In this document: positions 46,723 through 58,470 of the stretch, one piece after another | Position numbering within the stretch: position 1 is the first letter of the stretch | Layout of the letters: each line of letters begins with the position of its first letter | Assembly: GCA_029204225.1 (NCBI GenBank) | Contig: CM055094.1 | Location: 25,010,541 to 25,074,540 of the forward strand | Source of the DNA: Diphasiastrum complanatum | Taxonomy: Eukaryota; Streptophyta; Lycopodiopsida; Lycopodiales; Lycopodiaceae | Length of the DNA stretch: 64,000 nt | Direction of reading: 5' to 3' | Position numbers and translations under genes: made by a program | The notes under the pieces: model-generated | Told to the model about the DNA's origin: nothing | Databases searched by the model: none | The model's input: the letters and a program-made list of their open reading frames with translations, nothing else

Positions 46723-46734
46723 TGGTATCAGAGC
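46723..46734 (+). promoter_or_regulatory. Primer binding site of the plus-strand gypsy element
   Basis: The plus strand reads tggtatcagagc, complementary to the initiator-Met tRNA 3' end, upstream of a gag frame on the same strand. Confidence 0.8.
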
Positions 46735-47183
46735 CACTATTCGCTTTTTGTTCCATTCGATTCTGACATTTGGCATGGAGTGGAGGCCATGGGAGTCTAA
46801 GATAAGGCTAGAAGGTCATATAGTCCTATGGTTTGGTGGTGACCTTGTAACTAGGGGATAAGCATGACCCATAGGTTACATGGGTGAGGTGGCCCAAGGT
46901 GAGTGGTGACTATGACCTAGGGGTGAGGTGGTGCTCATATGGATTGTCACATAAGGTAGGGACCGTGCACACACTAAGTGGTGCCCCTTGGGCCTCTACC
47001 ACCTACTATGGTTGGAGGTGGAGAATTGGTGAGAGAGAGGTGGTATAGGCCTTACTCTCTTTTCTCATGCTTCACTTTGGCTTTTTACTTTGGCTTAGCA
47101 CTCTTGAAGAGCTCTTAACACTTCTAGGCCTTTTTGCTACTAAACTCTTGCCAAATCTTTTAGCGAGCCTCCCTTAGTGCAAA

Positions 47184-48345
47184 ATGGAGCCTACCGTACC
47201 ATCTGGTGAAGGAACTTCATCACCAAGACTTGCGCCTTAGTTGGAGCAACTGCAATTGGTCTAGGCCATTAACTCCTTGCAAAACCAAAGCCTATCTAGG
47301 CATGAGATGGCGAAGCCAAAGCCAACTACAACCCTCTTTCTTGTACCCCATGTTTGATCACGACTTTTATTTGGATGACAAAAAGGGCCGACACCCCGAT
47401 TTGGCTTTGTCTTGGCTTGATCGGTGGAATAGTCACTTTTCCATGCACAACTCGCTGGACAACACCAAGATGGATATTGCTACCATGTTTTCACGCGAGA
47501 AGGTGTTCACATGGTGGCATGATCTCAAGGAAAGGGACAGTATCCCTTGCACTTGGGATGCTTTTTAGGAGGCCTTGATGTTGGCATTTCTCCTAGTTCT
47601 TGACGATTTTGAGCACTATTGGCGGTCCACCACAATGCAGATGGCCGGAGTAGGTTCTTTGATGCCAACTTGCAAGAATTGTAGGATGTTTTGCCTCAAT
47701 TCATTAATCGAATGGACCCCACAATCATTAAGTTACAATTTATTTTGGGGCTTCCAAAAGAATACCAACATGAAGTGCGACGTAACTAACCACAAAGTTT
47801 TGAAGATGCGATTTGCTTAGACGATATCCATTTTGGTGCTCGAAAGAAGTAAGAATTGCCCAAGGCTAAGTCCAAGGAGACGAAATTCCTTAAGAAGCGA
47901 GGCAAAGACAAGGCAGACACCGGTTCCCAAGGCGAGAAAAAGTGCGCCAAATTAGACCACTCGAAATATGACAAGGCAAGGACCGGCAGATTGTGTTTTT
48001 CTTGCAAAAACTTTGGGCACCTTTCAAAGGACCATCCGAAAAGGCATAAGAAAATTGGGGGTCAGACTAAAATGTTCAAGGCCCTAGATAGTTCTAGTAT
48101 TTTTTACGTGGATTTGTCATTAATGGATAATGTTGGTTATGATTATTGTTTCTTTAATATGGCTATTTTTGGCCCCCATGACCTCATTCGAATGAATGGA
48201 TTCATAAGACACCAAGCTGTGAATATTATATTTAATGATGGTTAAATGCATAATTTTGTTAATTCAAAATTGGTGCAGACACTTCAGGTGGCTACCACAC
48301 CAAGTAATCACAAGTACATGGTGAAGATGCTGGCAGGAGAGGATC
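47184..48345 (+). pseudogene. Ty3/gypsy gag and protease start
   Basis: Gag opens with ATG at 47184 (MEPTVPSGEGTSS). Shifted frames follow with KMDIATMFSREKVFTWWHDL at 47206-47568 and KAKSKETKFLKKRGKDK at 47856-48245. The knuckle is CFSCKNFGHLSKDH near 47994, where the fourth zinc ligand is His instead of Cys. The protease active-site region reads NIIFNDG*MHNFVNSKLVQT, with a stop where the motif would be S/A-T/M-H. Similarity ends at about 48345, where an opposite-strand copia begins. Confidence 0.8.
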
Positions 48346-48349
48346 GACA

Positions 48350-50164
48350 AAAATCCTGTATGCCTTGGCTCTTTCATCATATCCAAGGAAAATACACTAA
48401 ATTTGGCAAAAGCATCAGATTTCTTGCTTATGAAATAAATCCAGATATGTCTACTATAGTCATCAATGAATGTGATGAAATAGTAACAACCACTAATGGA
48501 CCTAGTTTGTATTGATCCACACAGATCACTATGAACAAGATCAAGAATGCCAGTGGCTCTTGTTGCTCCATCTTTGGGAAATCTCTCTCTATGCTGTTTT
48601 CCCAAAATGCAACCCTCACAAATTTTTCCTTCAAAAGAAATATCAGGCAATCCAACAACTAGATTACAACTTTTAAGGATTTGCAAGCTTTGAGCACTAA
48701 TATGACCAAACCTTTGATGCCAAAGGTCATCAATAGTGCTTACCATAGCTTGAGTAAAAGATCTCGTATTTAATTTGTAGAGTCGATTCCCGTTGACTCT
48801 AGCTCCTATAGTAATCACTTTGTAGTGATTCTTGATGTCTTCAACAAGACAGTTGTCACTGTCAAACTCAACCTTGAGGTGTTGATCAGCCATCATCCCA
48901 ACAAATAGTAGATTGTCAGCTAAACCAGGTACATATTGCACATTGCTTATCCGCTTTATCTTCCCGCTGGCTAACTTCACGGTACCACTCCAACTCCTTT
49001 TAACATATAGAAATTTGCCATCGGCTTGTCTAACTTCATCACCATTGTGAGTTTTCTTGAGTTCTAAAAACCACTCTTTCCTTGAAGTCATGTGCTTGGA
49101 TGCACCACTATCAATGTACCAGGCATCCTTGGTTTCATCACTTGTCATTAATGTTGTAATGAACAATTTTGAGCTCTCACCTGTATCATCTTCATATTAA
49201 TCATCATTGTATTGATGTTGACAGTATAATTGTTTTCATAATAATAATCATCAAATTGATGTTGATCAGCATAATTTCCAACTTGCCCCTTGTCTTTTCT
49301 TTGTTCCATCTCCTTCTGTTTCTTGAAGCATTCACGCTCCCAGTGGCCAGGTTTGTTGCAATACCTACAATTTCCAGTTTTATTTTGCTTGGAATAGCCG
49401 TGTCCTTGACCTCGGCCTTGATTCCAATAGCCTCGATTCGGGCCATCATTGGATTGTTCTTGAAATTGTTGGAATGATCCACGATTTGAGTTTCCACCTC
49501 TTGATTGGTGTCTTCCACTACCAAATCTACCACCACGTCCCCTGATTGCAAGAGCTTGATCAAATCCCCTGTTGCGATGACTCAAGTTCTCTTGATGTTG
49601 TTCTTCCTGCAAAAGCAATCCACCTAACCCTTCATAGGTTGGAAGATTTTCCCGTGTGGCTATACTTGTCACAAACATCTGCTGTGACTTACTTAAACTA
49701 TTCAATGTCAACTGCACGATCTCACGATCCTATACTCACTCTCCAACTGCTACTAATTGGTAACGAATCTCTTTGATCTTCAGTAGGTGATCAGCAACAA
49801 TTGCACCATCATCCATCCGCAATGTGTGCAGCTTCGTCTTCAAGAATAGCACTCGAGATGTGTTTGTGGTCTCAAACAATGCCTTCAACGTATCCCATGC
49901 TTCTTTTGGTCCTTCTGAATCCGAAATGTAGGAAATAATTGCATCTTTAACTAATAAGTTGATGACATTCTGTGCTTTTCGTTTTCTCCTATCAAATGCC
50001 CGTTGATCTTCTTCAATCAATGGCCTTGTCTCTTTACCTGTCACAATCTCCCATAGCTCGTTTTCCATCAAAATGTTCTTCAGTTTGAATTTCCAAACTG
50101 CTTAGGTGCCGACTCCTTCCAATTTACTTGACTCATTGAGGACACTCTCGCTTAGAGTTGCCAT
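48350..50164 (-). pseudogene. Copia gag-protease-integrase (truncated) on the minus strand
   Basis: Gag starts at ATG 50164 (MATLSESVLNESSKLEG) and is open except for a stop and a frameshift (KALFETTNTSRVLFLKTKL). A CCHC knuckle, CRYCNKPGHWERECF, lies near 49330-49375. The protease has AWYIDSGASKHMTSRKEWF near 49120. The integrase has LWHQRFGHISAQ, CEGCILGKQHRERFPKDG and FITFIDDYSRHIWIYF (first catalytic Asp). Similarity ends at about 48350, before the second Asp. RT and RNase H are missing. The long uninterrupted frame of 300 codons (48264-49166) suggests a fairly recent copy before truncation. Confidence 0.88.
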
Positions 50165-50276
50165 TACTGGATAGACGAGTCCGGATCACAAAAATGGCTC
50201 ATTCTAAGCACACAACTTGTCTCCAAATTTTGTCATGCCACAGAACTGTATAATAACTTTTTTTGGTTGTACACCT

Positions 50277-50528
50277 GATATCGGAACGACATGAGGATGC
50301 ACGACTTTTCGGAATTCTTTCTAGCTCGCTAGCGTGGATCCGATATTGGTACGGACATGCGATATCGGAACGGTGCGAGGATGTACGCCTTTTCAGAATT
50401 TTCTCTAGCTCGCTCGCGTGGATCCGATATTGGTACAAACATGCGATATTGGAGCGACGCGAGGATGTACGACTTTTCAAAATTCTCTCTAGCTTGCTCG
50501 CATAGATCCGATATTGGTACAGATAAGA
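50277..50528 (+). repeat. Three tandem copies of an 84-bp unit
   Basis: Copies start at 50277, 50361 and 50445 (gatatcggaac / gatatcggaac / gatattggagc), each about 84 bp and about 85-90 percent alike by eye. 84 is a multiple of three, so the minus strand shows a matching 28-residue repeat (YQYRIHASELE.I.KSR) in a frame of 170 codons (50199-50711). I take this as a by-product rather than a gene. It sits where the leader/LTR of the copia starting at 50164 is expected. Confidence 0.85.
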
Positions 50529-50711
50529 TGAAAAATAGAGAGAATATAAGAACTTTTCGAGTGATCGTTTAAACAAACAGAGATCAGTAATGTGAAAAGT
50601 ATGAAGCCTCAAAACTCTGAATGGCAGTACTAGACACTGTCTGGTGTGATTTACAGTACCCCAAACAAACATATGAGAGATTTCTTGGCACAACTCTCTG
50701 ACAAATGGCAC

Positions 50712-52132
50712 TTTTCACAAAGACTAAAAAGAAATATTGTAAAAATTTTCCCACTCAACAGATTTTCAATCTGGCAGCTATGCAAGAATCATTAAGGTGG
50801 AGTTGAAACATGTAATGTAGGCTAACAATGCCAAAAATTGTGTGGACATGGGTGAGCTTTAGAGAAAGACTATTTTGCCATTGTGTGGACCTCATGTGCA
50901 ACACACTATATCGATCTTTTGATGCATGACATAACATGACTCTATTGGGTTTCCAATGCCATCTTCTTAATCACATTTGTGACCAAGAAGAGGGCCCTTT
51001 GTTGTGTTGGAGTGCTTGCTCCAACAACTTGCATTGCACTAGATGGCAACCTGCCCCTGAGTTCACATAGTGGCATCATAATAGTGAGTCGATTGGACTC
51101 AGGTTCCAAAGGATTGTTTTAGGAGATCACTTCTAGCAATAGGCCAAGTAGTTGGTTGAGGTCCTATAGCTAGCGTACTATGTGTTGAGGTTGGTGAATC
51201 AGTTTCCTTGCGCCTCAATGGGTTTGCCACCCACCGGCTCGCACACATGCTAGACTCCTTGGTCCATATTTCCGTTGATATGTTGTTCGGTCGAAAGTAG
51301 GTGAGCTTGGACCTTCAATGGGGTTCCACACTTGATCTCATTTATGAGTTTATGGACAAGATTGGGGAGACCCTTCAATGACCACTCTTTGATGAGCACA
51401 TGTATACTTTTTTCTAATATGTTTTTAGCATTTGTTTTGTAGACGTATTTTAGCATTGTCGAGTTGTTTTTTTTGCGATGAAACAATTACTTTTGGATTC
51501 TGCCCGGATTTATTTATTTTTGGGCGGTCTCGCCTAGCATGTTGGCGTGCTATGCTTGGAGGCTGCAAAAAAATTTAATCTGATTTTTTTTTTTTACTTT
51601 GTGAGATTTTTAACTATGTACCAAACCACATTCTTGATAATAAACATTGAAGTAGTGGCATAAAAAGGGTAGCACACCATGTGCTATTTTTTGTTGAATC
51701 ATGACAAGAAAGAAACTTCCAAAAAATTTACTCTCAAAATGCCAAGGCCCCCATTCTGGAATGCTATTGGATGCAACATTTTGGTACAATGTGCATCTAT
51801 GATTGGTAATTACTATAGCTTCTTAAATAACACTCAAGAGATGAAGCTTCTTGAGGTCAATCAAAGTTCGTCATTTATGTGCAATCAAATTATCCCATAG
51901 GCTTCTATGAGATGTTTGTTTGTAGTTAATACTCCTAGACATCTTCAAAGAAAAAAGATTACAAGAAAGAGTGCAACATGCATATTCCTAATTTTAAAAG
52001 AGCCATAAAAAAAAACTACCAAAGCCTTAATGCTTGCAGTACTTACAAAAGAACCATAGGTATGCATCCTTTGCATGGTGTCCCATTTATGACCTACATT
52101 GGTACCACCTTCAATTAGATTGAAAAAATCAC
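50712..52132. other. Intron sequence, nothing recognised
   Basis: AT-rich with poly-A/T runs. No retroelement domain or exon was seen. The part just below 52132 is the 5' end of the giant intron. Confidence 0.5.
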
Positions 52133-52253
52133 CTGCATGGTTTTTAAAGTTGATATACGTCCATCCATCCAAAGCATCGTCGTAGTGACATCACCAATTG
52201 GCGACCATGCCCCCCCTGCATTTGCAGCAATAATCACAATTGCTCCCAAGGAC
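52133..52253 (-). CDS. NHD1: NhaD antiporter, central exon
   Basis: This 121-nt exon encodes the most diagnostic NhaD segment, LGAIVIIAANAGGAWSPIG then DVTTTMLWM and ISTLKTMQ. The acceptor is cttgtatgtag at 52254 and up. The first base completes the Lys codon begun at 61174 (CGA AA|G TCC TTG GGA), giving RKSLGA as in other family members. The donor is ATG CAG|GTGATT in phase 0. It stands isolated, about 9 kb from the upstream exon and 43 kb from the next identified one. Confidence 0.93.
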
Positions 52254-52825
52254 CTACATACAAGCCGATGAAATTCAAAATTCCGACTACTTTACTTAAA
52301 ATGTAGACATGAGAAGTAGTCACTTCATATTTCATAGAACTAGAAATGCTGGAAGAAAATGAGGCATGGAAATTTTTACGTCATAGATCACAGTGTATGA
52401 AAGGAGTTCAATTTGAACACAATTTAGTGTGTTTGAGCAGAATGTGGAGAACTTTACACATGGTTTTTTTCATACACTGTCATGATTTTGTGGCATACTT
52501 GGCACATATGGGATGTCGTTCCATACATGTCTTTTAAAATTTCAATTTCTTTTGTGTTTTGGGCTTCTATGATTATAGCATCAATATCATAGCTCCATAG
52601 CATATGAATACACATGCACAAAATGTCATGCATGTATTAGATGTTTTTTTTTTTCAAAGTTTGTTCGTAATGTGTTTTTGCATTAAAAATATATGAAAAA
52701 AGACAATATGTTCTATATGTATGTATCACTTATGTACATAACAAAATGTACATTGACCGGGTATCTATGATTACTATATTCTAATTGTGACCTTGGTATG
52801 GATACTAGTCCCATAACAATAGAGT

Positions 52826-52935
52826 GTAGATGTAGAACGATTGTCCCATGTAACATGTTATTCAATGCTTTTGCATGAGTAGAACGGTTGTCCTTTGTAA
52901 CATGTTATTCAATGCTTTTGTGTGAGTGAAAAATG
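52826..52935 (+). repeat. Local duplication within a dispersed repeat
   Basis: The text gtagaacg.ttgtcc..tgtaacatgttattcaatgctttt occurs twice, about 51 bp apart. The wider segment (about 52795-52985) also resembles 31970-32075 (tccaatcttattcaatgctttgcatga and aaaaatgtagcaa.gcaaactt). Confidence 0.7.
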
Positions 52936-52992
52936 TAGCAAAGCAAACTTGGTTCTCATGCGACTACGCGTATAATTTATTTAGTAACTCTA

Positions 52993-53030
52993 CTAGTAAG
53001 CCTGCCGGCCCGTTGGCGGGGCCGGGCAAA
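52993..53030 (-). mobile_element. Candidate Helitron 3' terminus
   Basis: The minus strand reads a GC-rich hairpin (GCCCGGCCCCGCCAACGGGC then CGGC), followed by AGGCTTA and CTAG, then T. A short GC hairpin just before CTRR, with insertion between A and T, is the classic Helitron 3' end. The element would extend to higher coordinates. No 5' TC end or Rep/helicase sequence was identified. The stem has bulges. Confidence 0.4.
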
Positions 53031-56000
53031 TTCAAAATATTCATAATATAAAGGTGCCCCCAGCAACCCACCCACCCCCAGCCCCTGCCCATGCCCCTCC
53101 CCATGCCCGAGGCCTCCTTTTGGTTAGTGGTAAAAAAAACTTGGGTTTCCAGGCAGCGTGAATTACCTAATATCTTTCATTGTTTTTTTAACTTTCTAGT
53201 TTTTTCTTTTCTTTCTAAGACACCTAAATTTTTTTACAAAGAAAACCCAAAGAAAAAGAAAAAAGAAAAAAATGTTCCATTCTAGAATGACCAAAACTTT
53301 TAGAACGTTCCAAAGCTCTATGCTCTAGAACATGGTCAGAATTCTACGTTTTAGAACATGATGCATCTATGCATGCAAGCAAGGGTTCTCCAAGCCCAAA
53401 AAGACTTCTAATACACAAGTTAGACTTTCTTCCTCACAAAATAGATGTTTGGGCACACATTCTCCTAGCTTTGATATTGAATGTTGGAAGTCAAGCACAC
53501 AAGGTTTGATTCCTCCACCCAAAAAGTTAGGGTCTTTACACAAAGCGGCTATTGAAATCAAGAACATTATGAACAAAAAATTCATCAAAGTATCTTCTAA
53601 CATGACTTAGCTTATGCAATAAGAAGGGACAATTATCAGAAGAAACCAATCTTTGCATAAATGTAAATCTATAAGAAAAAAAGGTAATATTGCTAGATGA
53701 ACTACTCAACTAGTACCAATGGAAATACCTATGGTTTAGTGGAATAAAGAATTATCATGAGAAGTTTGCAAGCTATCAAAAGTTCATTGTAGCCACGAGC
53801 AAAAATCAAGCTCATTTTTATTGATATTTCATTGTTTGAATAGGCATCTGGATTTTTGTTTTTGACCCAACCAAAAAGAAAGTATAAAGTGCTTATTTCA
53901 ACTTTCAAAGTTTTGTAGCAAGTTTCTTTTAAGTTTTTGCTAAAATTGTTTGCTCTCAATATAATATTAGTATAAATTGTTATAAATCGATGTTGTCACA
54001 TCAGACATACTTCCCACATGTACTACAATACACCTTCATGTGGATTATGAAGGCTAGCAATAAGTAGACTTTTAGCCTTTAGTTTTTTTGCATTGAAGTT
54101 TTTTTTTTTTTTGCATGGATTCAATACATTTTGACCCAATACATTCCAATTATTTTTGGTCGGAATGGGCTTTTAAGGTTTGTAGAAAGACCAATAAGCT
54201 AAGTTTCAATTCCTTCTTTGTAGGCGAAGTGCAAACTTAATTATGACTAAGGCTAGCAATTGAGAGCACAGCTAATTGAATCACTTACTTGTATAACAAT
54301 AAGGAAAATTTATACTTTATCAGTTCAGCTTGCTCCACCCAATATAGTTGGTGCCAAGTGGGAAAAATGCAACACTTAAGATATGAAAATCTAGCAATAA
54401 TCAGTTGGACACGACTTGAATGGAGATCTGAGAGTAGGATGGTTCTTAATATCACAAACTATATGTTGGTTATATCTTGGGTAGTACTAGACATATCAAA
54501 GGAGATGTGCAATCTTCAATCTGATGGAGTCCACCCAAAAAGTCTCAAACCTTCAACTCCACCATGCGTGTCTAATGGATTGAGTTTTTATCATTTTTCT
54601 GAAGGTGAGTCATGATGAAGGTCGCATTAAAGAGCAAGCTGATCAAGTAAGACCACTACCTCCTCATAGGCAAATGAGACAATTTTACACTTCATCTCTT
54701 CATCTTGCTCCAAAACTAACTAAATAACATAGTTGCTAGGAAAAATGCATCACAAGAGATAGAACAAAATAGTGCAAAAAAGTTGGCTGCAACTTGGATG
54801 AAAATCGCAATTGAGAAGTTACATGTCTGCTAATCCTGCGAAATTACCTATCGACCTTATGTATAAGACACATTTCCAACATATTAAAGGAGACATGTAA
54901 TCATCAACCTTACGGAGTCCAAGCACAAAGTCTCATGCTATGAACTTCATCATACATGGCCATCATAATGTTATGACATCCCTACTCACTTCATCAATGC
55001 TTAAGTGTAGGAGAGGTGACATGAAATCACATATGTCAATATTTGCTCACGCAGATTTGCACAAAGACCATTGTATTGACTTTCTGTCACTCCAAAGGTG
55101 AAGGGCAGACTATGACACTAAAGAGCAATTCCAATCTAATGAAGTTCCTACCTCCTAGAAATAAGGCAAATGTAGATCTCAAAACTTCAAATTTCTCAAA
55201 ACCTAACTAAATAGCATAACTAGTGGGCAAAATGCACCACTAAAAGGTAGAAACAATCAGCAAAAAACATTGACCACAATTTGGATGAAGATTCATGAAG
55301 GCACATGTTCTAAAAATCATAGGTTGCTATTTTTCTGTTGTTGTACAAGAAGAGTTGATAAACTTTATTAGTTCCACAATACCAACAAAATCATTGAAAA
55401 TTAGACTAGTACTGACATGAACATCTGTATCCTTGAGTATGTTCATCAATTGAGGGAAACATGGACTTTATCATGTATAATAGTTGGTAAGTATTAATCA
55501 ATTTCAATCTTCTAGCACTGAGTATTGAGTACAATCATAAGCATTTTAACTATGGATGATGCACAAGTATATTGAGAAAATCAAAAGCACATTTTTCAAT
55601 ATGTCACATTGTACAAATTTTTGGAAGTCATTATGTAGATAACATTGTTATACAAATTAATATGACGTAAGAGTTAACAAGCTAAGAATTATGTCAAAGT
55701 TATATGTGACATGGACTACCAAATCCAAATGGATGAAGATATGTTCGAGAAGGAGAAAATGCATGTTACTTTGTAGGAAATCAAGAAGTCCTACATATCA
55801 ACCAAAGAATTGCAACACTATTACAAAAAAAAGAAAAAAGAAAAAAGAAATTCATACTATTCAATTTTAAGTAGTATTGGTAAGTCAACTAGAAAATGTT
55901 AATTTAAAGCTTACACACTTTTTTTTATGTTTTTGTACTAGTAGCAACATTGGAAAACAAGAAATTATGGAACTTTTGAGAATGCTTTTTTGGATCTTCA

Positions 56001-57233
56001 TTGCTTGAATAAAAGGCCATATTACTAGTCTCAGATCTTTCCTTCTATTGATAGAGGAATGGGCCCCAAAATTTGTCTATTTAATATGAGTTCTATTTTG
56101 AACATGCTTACTTTATCCTTCAAATTTTTTTCTTCCAACAATCAAAACGTAATCCTACACTAGGAGTTTTAGTTTGTTTTGATTCTTGGTTTTTGAATGG
56201 CTCCAGAAGATTCATAAGCTCTTCTAGATTAGGAGAGTAAAAACATTGGTTTGTAAACAAACATATAGAAAAGAATATCTTAGTCACTTTGTAGATTAGT
56301 CTAGGGCATGACTTAACATTGGATCGATTTGCTAGAACAAAAGATTTTCTCCCCAAATAACCTACGTACCATGTAGACATAACCTAAACAAAAGGTTAGT
56401 AGAAGTAAGTTATCTTTCATAATGCTTGTTTGGGACAAAAATTCTATCATTGTCCTTTTTGGGGCCAAAGTGTCCACTTCCTTTCTAAATGTCTGCTTGA
56501 GACAAAAGAAATCTATTATCTACTTGGAAAGAAATGCCTTCAAAGTGTCCACTCGAGACAAAATTCTTTTAGAGAGTCCACTAGGGGATATAGTTCTTTG
56601 GAATCCATGTAATAAGGGCAATCCATGTGTTCCCACGGTCTAGACTGCTATTGATGATTCTGCAACTTCATTTATGGCCTACTTTCATGCTCGTAGGGTA
56701 GCCATGGTTTACATGGCTGATCAATTGGGCTATAGATCCGTAAGTTTCCTATCGCTGGTTTTCAACGCTAGCTTCTATTTTATTGCTATATTTTGAGCTA
56801 ACAAAACGTACGTTATGCTATTCATGGACCATATGCCTAAATTTGCTAGATCTGTATTTTTGGAGCCATTTTTTGTAGTCATTATTCGGCTTCCATGGTC
56901 TCTATGAACATATTGGCATCTATTGTCATTTTGTAGCCTATTAAGTTCTACAATTTTCTATGATTTTTGGTTTTCCATGCTTAGCTTGGAGTATCTTTAT
57001 GTACTATGGGAATGGGCCGGACATAGGCCATTTGGCCAGGTTCGGCTTTCCAAATTTTTTTTGGCTCGGGCAAAATGGCCCATGCACATTCCATTGCATA
57101 ATGGATACTTTGAAAATTTCCACATGCTCATTATGAAGCATAATGAAAAGTTTGACTTTTTTGACCACTTACACATCCACGTGCCTGACGCCTGACACAC
57201 AGGCTGGAATGTGCAGCAATTTTAAAAGAAAAA

Positions 57234-57280
57234 TGCCTATTCTGCTTTTTAGTCTGTTCAAAAAGTGGGCAGAATAGGCA
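57234..57280. repeat. Hairpin with 12-bp perfect arms
   Basis: tgcctattctgc (57234-57245) pairs with gcagaataggca (57269-57280). The T5/A5 runs next to the arms (57246-57250 and 57260-57264) extend the pairing. It could be the core of a small foldback element. Confidence 0.6.
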
Positions 57281-58436
57281 CAAAGTGTCCTATTCATGCA
57301 ACACTAGTTGATTGGTGTGGTATCTAGTTATATGCAACAAGGTAATGATGGTCTCCTTTCTATATGACATCCATAATGATGGTCGTATTCAATATATTGG
57401 TCAACATTGCTTGCATAATTTTCACTTGCATACCGTAACATTGTTTTGGCACACTTTAGCTACAAAATACAGGTAAAGGCAAGCACGTACATGTGACAAC
57501 ATACCATCCCATTGTCAATCACTGCAGAGCATACTTTTGAAAAACATTGCAGTGTTGCACCCTTAGAAAACAGTGGACCTTTTGAAAAATGGGAAACACG
57601 AGGCAAGATATGGGATACGGGAAATGGGGAAACTACACATCATCAATCCAAACTAGTATCATGCTCTTTGGTTTCCAAGGGGAGACTCAAACCCAAGACG
57701 AAAGAAACTTTGGATGTAAAGCGAACCAACTGAGCCAACCCTCTTGGCTCAAACTAGTATGGGATGTGTTTTCCCATAACATGCTTTTAGAAAAGTTTCC
57801 CCAAGTTGTGAAATGATAAGTTTGAAATGTGAGATTTGTCCAAATGAGTTTCCCCATGAAAACAAATTTCTCCACAACTATTCTGCCATAGATGCTACGC
57901 TACCTATTATTCTGTGACTGCTCTATTCTTTCTCCATGTCGTTTCGCCATACCTGCTTCGTCCATGCTCTTGTTTGCTTCTCTAGCCCTCTTAACGTGCA
58001 TGAATGTGTAGCTTGAGGCAAGCAACGCCAGCCCAAAAACCCCGAAGTGCCTCGAACATGCGATGCGATGCTTCACAGCTAAGAGGTACGCTTCTTCCTT
58101 TTTAATGACACCCTTGCTCTACAAGCTGTCTGGAGATGTTTACCGTAGCTTCCATTTGTCGCCTTTGGATCAAACTTCAAAGGATAGGCTTAAGATTACT
58201 TTTGTTGTTCAAAGATCGTTATTTTTGTGGCTAGTTTGTACCACACTTCGAATATATCTATGTGTTCTAGAATCTATGCCATTTTTGCCTGCTAGCCATC
58301 TACTCAGCTAGCTTGGGGTCTATTTGTATGTACAGAGCATTCATCACCCACATAATGGATTTAACTCTGTCCTCGTATTCAGGTTACATGGCATTCAGTT
58401 AGTCATAGTCCCTATGGCTGCCTTTGGTTCTCTTTC

Positions 58437-58470
58437 CAGCTTAGAGTACCTTCCAGCTTAGAGTACCTTG
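58437..58470 (+). repeat. 17-bp tandem duplication
   Basis: ttccagcttagagtacc is repeated twice in direct succession. Confidence 0.85.

Larger units (their letters stand above)
9150..52132 (-). other. Giant NhaD intron (about 43 kb) containing nested retrotransposons
   Basis: The interval between the exons at 52133 and 9149 is filled with at least eight retrotransposons or fragments in both orientations. The upstream exon ends in phase 0 (ATG CAG|GTGATT) and the downstream one starts with a single leftover base. Direct joining would shift the frame, so one more exon of length 3n+2 should lie in here. By comparison with the family it would be about 65 nt and carry a hydrophobic segment. I did not find it. 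Confidence 0.75.

Noticed and set aside
50199-50711. 170-codon minus-strand frame with 28-residue repeats as a gene
   Set aside because: It is explained by the 84-bp DNA repeat in the leader/LTR region of a copia; the plus strand is open there as well.
51945-52132. Continuation of the NhaD exon below 52133 as coding (open frame to 51945 with an internal GTAAGT)
   Set aside because: Family similarity stops exactly at CAG|GT and the downstream residues do not match NhaD.
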